Positions 6,721-9,905 of a DNA stretch of 9,905 nucleotides are shown here, piece by piece. Within the stretch, counting starts at the first letter, position 1, and each line of letters starts with the position of its first letter. The position numbers were made by a program, and so were the translations under genes. This DNA is from Candidatus Hydrogenedentota bacterium (GTDB lineage: Bacteria > Hydrogenedentota > Hydrogenedentia > Hydrogenedentales > CAITNO01). The stretch lies in the NCBI GenBank assembly GCA_023145975.1, contig JAGLCZ010000409.1, positions 1-9,905 on the forward strand. The letters are read 5' to 3'. Below the pieces are notes generated by a model. It did no database searches. It had not been told where the DNA came from and was given only the letters and a program-made list of their open reading frames with translations.

Positions 6721-6993
6721 ATGCAGGAAGTAACAGGTGATGTTATCGTGGTGAATTCTCTGGGTATGCATGCACGTCCCGCTTCTGCACTAGTCCAGGT
6801 AACCACGAGTTTTGAAAGTAATATTTATCTTACCTTTAAGGGAAACCAAATAAATGCGAAGAGCATTATGGGACTGTTAACTTTGGGTGCAGCCCGTGGG
6901 AGCCACCTCATTGTATCGTGTTCCGGCTCAGATGCAGAACAGGCATTTGCTGCAGTAACTGAAATATTCGCTTCGGGTTTTGGCGAAGAATAA
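6721..6993 (+). CDS. ptsH: Phosphocarrier protein HPr
   Basis: The 90-residue product matches HPr in length and motifs. HPr accepts phosphate from Enzyme I and passes it to sugar-specific EIIA proteins in the cytoplasm. LGMHARPAS (14-22) contains the phosphorylated His17 and Arg19. INAKSIMGLLTLGA (44-57) contains Ser48, the position of the regulatory serine that HPr kinase/phosphorylase modifies in many bacteria. Its presence leaves regulatory phosphorylation possible, but no kinase gene is in the window. The ATG follows AAAGGAA at ten bases. ptsI begins 21 bases after the stop, so the two are co-transcribed and probably translated in step. No EII gene is nearby, so the pair may serve EIIs elsewhere or act in regulation. 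Confidence 0.96.
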   Translation: MQEVTGDVIVVNSLGMHARPASALVQVTTSFESNIYLTFKGNQINAKSIMGLLTLGAARGSHLIVSCSGSDAEQAFAAVTEIFASGFGEE

Positions 6994-7002
6994 CCGCGAC
7001 TG

Positions 7003-7017
7003 AAAGGGTTTATTTTG
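7003..7017 (+). promoter_or_regulatory. Ribosome-binding site fixing a TTG start for ptsI
   Basis: AAAGGG (7003-7008) lies six bases before TTG (7015-7017). The resulting N-terminus (MERYLQGMGISPGIAIAPA) aligns with the usual Enzyme I start (about 8 residues before SPGIA). The next ATG, at 7036, has no comparable upstream AG-rich motif and would remove the first strand. Confidence 0.75.
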
Positions 7018-8766
7018 GAAAGATATCTGCAAGGAATGGGGATTTCCCCCGGTATTGCCATTGCACCTGCATTACTGTTTTTTCATGATCGCTATGATAT
7101 TCCTTCTTATGCGGTGAGTGATCTCGAAGCAGAATTGGCGCGTCTTGATATGGCGATGCAGAAGACCCGCAAAGATCTGGAAATAATATATGAACGGGCT
7201 GTTCAGGAATTGGGAGATCGGAACGCCGCTATTTTTCATGCTCATATGATGATTCTTGATGATGTGGTGTTACGGGAAGAGTTAACTACCCATCTTTCTG
7301 AACATCAGAAGAATATGGAGCATACGCTGGATGCGTTGGCTACGCGTTATGCTCAGGCGATGAATTCGGTGGATGATTTGCGTTTCCGTGAACGTACTGC
7401 TGATATGCTGGATGTGATTGACCGCGTGTTACGGCATTTACTTGATGCGGAACGTCCCAATCTACGAACGCTTGATCAGGAAAGCATCATTGTTGCCCAT
7501 GATCTTACTCCCTCCGATACGGCTTCAATGGATACCTCGAAAGCACTGGGTCTGATTATCGAAGCGGGAAGTGTTACCAGCCATTCTTCCATTCTGGCAC
7601 GGGCTCTTGAGATACCGGCAGTAATTGGTGTTGAAGATGCTTCTGCGGCGGTTACCGCCGGCACAATGGTTATTGTTGATGGTTCGAGTGGTCGAATAAT
7701 CCTTGACCCGACACGAGAGACTTGTGTTCGTTATAGGAAGGCGCAGGAACGCTTAATAGAACGGCGCGCTGCACTATTGCGCAGTACGAAAGGGAAACCT
7801 GCGTGTACAGTTGATGGGGTAGAGGTAATGCTGCGTGCCAACATCGAATTGCCCCTGGAGATTGAACATAGCCAAAATGTGAATGCACAGGGCATTGGGC
7901 TGTATCGTACGGAATACCTTTTTATTGATCGGGACTCATTGCCCGAAGAGGAAGAGCAATACAAAGCCTATGCGCATGTGGCTGAGGCCATTGCTCCCCA
8001 TCCGGTGGTATTGCGTACCATGGATATTGGCGGCGATAAGTTTGTGGCGCATTTGCAGATATTGAAGGAAGATAACCCGCAACTGGGATGGCGTGCTGTG
8101 CGGTTTTGTCTGGCACGTCCCGATATCTTCAAAACACAACTGCGTGCTATGCTCCGTGCCAGTGTGCATGGCACCATAGAAATCATGTTTCCTATGATCA
8201 GCGGTATTGAGGAATTACGGAAAGTTAAAGAAGTGGTGCATGAAGTTATGGCTGATCTTGATGAGGAAAAGATTCCGTATAACAGCAACATAAAGATTGG
8301 ATCTATGATCGAAGTGCCGTCGGCAGTTATGCTTGCTGACTTACTCGCACAGGAGAGCGATTTTTTCAGTATAGGTACCAATGACCTCATTCAGTATCTA
8401 CTTGCCGTGGATCGCGTAAATGAAAAGATAGCCCACTTGTATGAGCCTGCTCATCCAGCAGTGATTCGTATGATTCATCAGGCGGCGCAGGCGGCACGTG
8501 TCCGTAATATTCCCTGTAGTATTTGCGGCGAGATGGCGGGTGATGCGTTGTATACGGAGTTGCTGCTGGGGTTAGGGATTACCGCTTTGAGTATGGCACC
8601 CGTGGCTATTCCGAGGATACGTGAGGAAATATCGCATATCTATTTGGGGGAAGCGCGTACGCTTGCTCGAAAAGCATTGAAAATGCGCACAGCGGCAGAA
8701 ATAAAGGAATTGATGGAAAAGCGTCATCTTATTCGTGCGAAGAAGTGTGAGCTTTTAATGGATTAG
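7015..8766 (+). CDS. ptsI: PEP-protein phosphotransferase, Enzyme I of the PTS
   Basis: A 583-residue, full-length Enzyme I. It autophosphorylates from phosphoenolpyruvate and hands the phosphate to HPr, committing PEP to sugar uptake or to PTS regulation. The N-terminal HPr-binding and swivelling part (about 1-230) carries the active His190 in VTSHSSILARALEIPAVIG. The C-terminal PEP-binding barrel (about 260-570) carries Arg298 (RTEYLF), Arg334 (RTMDIGGDK), the Mg ligands Glu433 (IEVPSA) and Asp457 (GTNDLIQY), and the catalytic Cys504 (CSICGEMAGD). These correspond closely to the known E. coli residues, so the enzyme should be active. The histidine motif reads GSVTSH rather than the common GGxTSH, a minor change. 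There is no fused GAF or EII domain, so it is the general sugar PTS form rather than PtsP. Translation starts at TTG. It is in an operon with ptsH, and dxr follows 51 bases later without an evident terminator. Confidence 0.97.
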   Translation: MERYLQGMGISPGIAIAPALLFFHDRYDIPSYAVSDLEAELARLDMAMQKTRKDLEIIYERAVQELGDRNAAIFHAHMMILDDVVLREELTTHLSEHQKNMEHTLDALATRYAQAMNSVDDLRFRERTADMLDVIDRVLRHLLDAERPNLRTLDQESIIVAHDLTPSDTASMDTSKALGLIIEAGSVTSHSSILARALEIPAVIGVEDASAAVTAGTMVIVDGSSGRIILDPTRETCVRYRKAQERLIERRAALLRSTKGKPACTVDGVEVMLRANIELPLEIEHSQNVNAQGIGLYRTEYLFIDRDSLPEEEEQYKAYAHVAEAIAPHPVVLRTMDIGGDKFVAHLQILKEDNPQLGWRAVRFCLARPDIFKTQLRAMLRASVHGTIEIMFPMISGIEELRKVKEVVHEVMADLDEEKIPYNSNIKIGSMIEVPSAVMLADLLAQESDFFSIGTNDLIQYLLAVDRVNEKIAHLYEPAHPAVIRMIHQAAQAARVRNIPCSICGEMAGDALYTELLLGLGITALSMAPVAIPRIREEISHIYLGEARTLARKALKMRTAAEIKELMEKRHLIRAKKCELLMD

Positions 8767-8817
8767 TATTGCAGAATGGTATCTTGCAGCTAAAGAATAA
8801 TTGAGGGAACAATCTCT

Positions 8818-9905
8818 ATGACGCGTAAGCGTATTTCTATACTGGGTTCAACAGGAAGCATCGGTCGCAACACGCTTGAAGTGGTGCGGCGCAATCCGGA
8901 TCGTTTTTCGGTAGTGGTGTTGGCATCCCGGTCAAATACAGGACTGCTTCGTAAGCAAATTGCTGAGTTCAAACCTGAACAGGTCGCTGTATATGACGAA
9001 AGTGCCGCAGCAGAACTGCGTGCTTCCGGAGTGGACTGCGCGGTGTTAGCAGGGGCATCCGGCTTGGTGGACGCAGCGGCAGTGAATGTGGATGTAACGT
9101 TGTGTGCCATTGTGGGGGCTGTGGGTCTCCAACCGCTTTTGGCTGCGATTGATGCGGGAAACCGGGTTGCCGTTGCCAATAAGGAACCGCTGGTCATGGC
9201 GGGAGAATACATCATGGCACAAGCGCAGCGCAACGGGGTAGACGTACTACCCGTGGACAGCGAACATAATGCTATATTTCAATGTTTACAGGGAAACGCC
9301 CCCTCGGATATCGATTGTGTTTATCTTACTGCGTCCGGGGGACCGTTCTATGGATGGGCGCAGCAAGAGCTGCAAAGCATCACACCGGAACAAGCCATGC
9401 GCCATCCAACCTGGGACATGGGCACTAAAATAAGTGTGGATTCTGCTACGTTGATGAATAAAGGTTTGGAAATAATTGAAGCGCTATGCCTGTTCAGGTT
9501 ACGATCAGAGCAGGTGAAGGTGATTATCCATCCACAAAGCGTCATTCATAGTATGGTTGCTTTTCTGGATGGAAGCATTATTGCGCAGCTTGGCGTGACC
9601 GATATGAAAGCGCCTATTGCTTTTGCGCTAACGTATCCGGAACGGATTCCGGCACCGGAGATGCGCCTGGATCTAATGGCATTGACTGGTCTGACCTTTG
9701 GTGAACCCGACTATAGCGCCTTCAGGTGCTTGGCTTTGGCTCGGGAAGCCGCTAATCAGGGCGGCAGTGCTCCGGCGACGCTTAACGGAGCCAACGAAGA
9801 GGCGGTAGCCGCCTTTTGTTCTGGACGTATAGGATTTCTTGATATTGCCACAATAGTGGAACGGACAATGGAGACGTGTCCGGTGTTACAGGAAAGCAGT
9901 CTTGA
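8818..9905 (+). CDS. dxr: 1-deoxy-D-xylulose 5-phosphate reductoisomerase, partial (3' end missing)
   Basis: 362 codons are visible of a family length near 390-400, so only the C-terminal tail is missing. Dxr converts DXP to 2-C-methylerythritol 4-phosphate with NADPH, the committed step of the MEP isoprenoid pathway. Visible marks are the NADPH loop GSTGSIG (10-16); ANKEPLVMAGE with K122-E123; VDSEHNAIFQ with metal ligands Asp147 and Glu149; TASGGPF; HPTW (196-199); and SVDSATLMNKGLE with metal ligand Glu218, followed by HPQSVIHSMV and the helical region with LNGANEEAVAAF. The position after NKE is Pro, where Ser, Thr or Ala is common. The ATG at 8818 has GAGGGA (8803-8808) nine bases upstream. 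It lies 51 bases after ptsI with no terminator-like hairpin between, which suggests read-through from the pts genes. Confidence 0.96.
   Translation, partial: MTRKRISILGSTGSIGRNTLEVVRRNPDRFSVVVLASRSNTGLLRKQIAEFKPEQVAVYDESAAAELRASGVDCAVLAGASGLVDAAAVNVDVTLCAIVGAVGLQPLLAAIDAGNRVAVANKEPLVMAGEYIMAQAQRNGVDVLPVDSEHNAIFQCLQGNAPSDIDCVYLTASGGPFYGWAQQELQSITPEQAMRHPTWDMGTKISVDSATLMNKGLEIIEALCLFRLRSEQVKVIIHPQSVIHSMVAFLDGSIIAQLGVTDMKAPIAFALTYPERIPAPEMRLDLMALTGLTFGEPDYSAFRCLALAREAANQGGSAPATLNGANEEAVAAFCSGRIGFLDIATIVERTMETCPVLQESSL

Noticed and set aside
8790..9233. 147-codon minus-strand open frame opposite dxr
   Set aside because: Low-complexity Ala/Ser/Thr-rich product, typical of the reverse frame of a GC-richer gene; dxr on the plus strand is certain.
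1..9905. Hidden defence, toxin-antitoxin, mobile or CRISPR system
   Set aside because: No repeats in arrays, transposase, integrase, tRNA-associated att sites or toxin-like small gene pairs are visible; nearly all the DNA is explained by conserved housekeeping genes.

Overview
This is a bacterial chromosomal window of moderate GC with Shine-Dalgarno-led genes. The gene set is ordinary housekeeping plus one small uncharacterised protein: two leftward genes at the left edge, then a rightward block of five genes. A GH57 glucanotransferase, a soluble PTS pair and an MEP-pathway isoprenoid gene fit a free-living, sugar-using bacterium. The protein sequences do not point me to a well-sampled phylum and I do not name one. 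There are no mobile elements, CRISPR arrays, tRNA or rRNA genes, and no clear sign of recent transfer.

Left part (1-988). A PLP-dependent O-acetylhomoserine sulfhydrylase (metY) runs off the left edge on the minus strand. Upstream of it, also on the minus strand, is a 45-residue protein with a Cys-x2-Cys ... Trp-His-x2-Cys zinc-finger pattern resembling half of a LIM domain. It is a complete miniature transcription unit: a near-consensus promoter (TTGACT-17-TATAAG) preceded by helically spaced A/T tracts, a good ribosome-binding site and an intrinsic terminator. That terminator abuts, and partly overlaps, the likely metY promoter. This is the least explained part of the window.

Centre (989-6596). 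mfd, the transcription-repair coupling factor, is complete with all expected domains and ends in an intrinsic terminator. After about 180 bases carrying a 12-base palindrome and an imperfect hairpin comes a complete GH57 4-alpha-glucanotransferase/alpha-amylase for cytoplasmic alpha-glucans. Each of these two genes holds an in-frame run of eight G.

Right part (6597-9905). ptsH (HPr) and ptsI (Enzyme I, TTG start) form a tight pair encoding the general PEP-dependent phosphotransfer proteins; no sugar-specific EII gene is present. dxr (1-deoxy-D-xylulose 5-phosphate reductoisomerase) follows 51 bases later, probably on the same transcript, and runs off the right edge. Together GH57, HPr/EI and Dxr link alpha-glucan turnover, PEP/pyruvate balance and isoprenoid synthesis, but that functional link is inference from gene order only.
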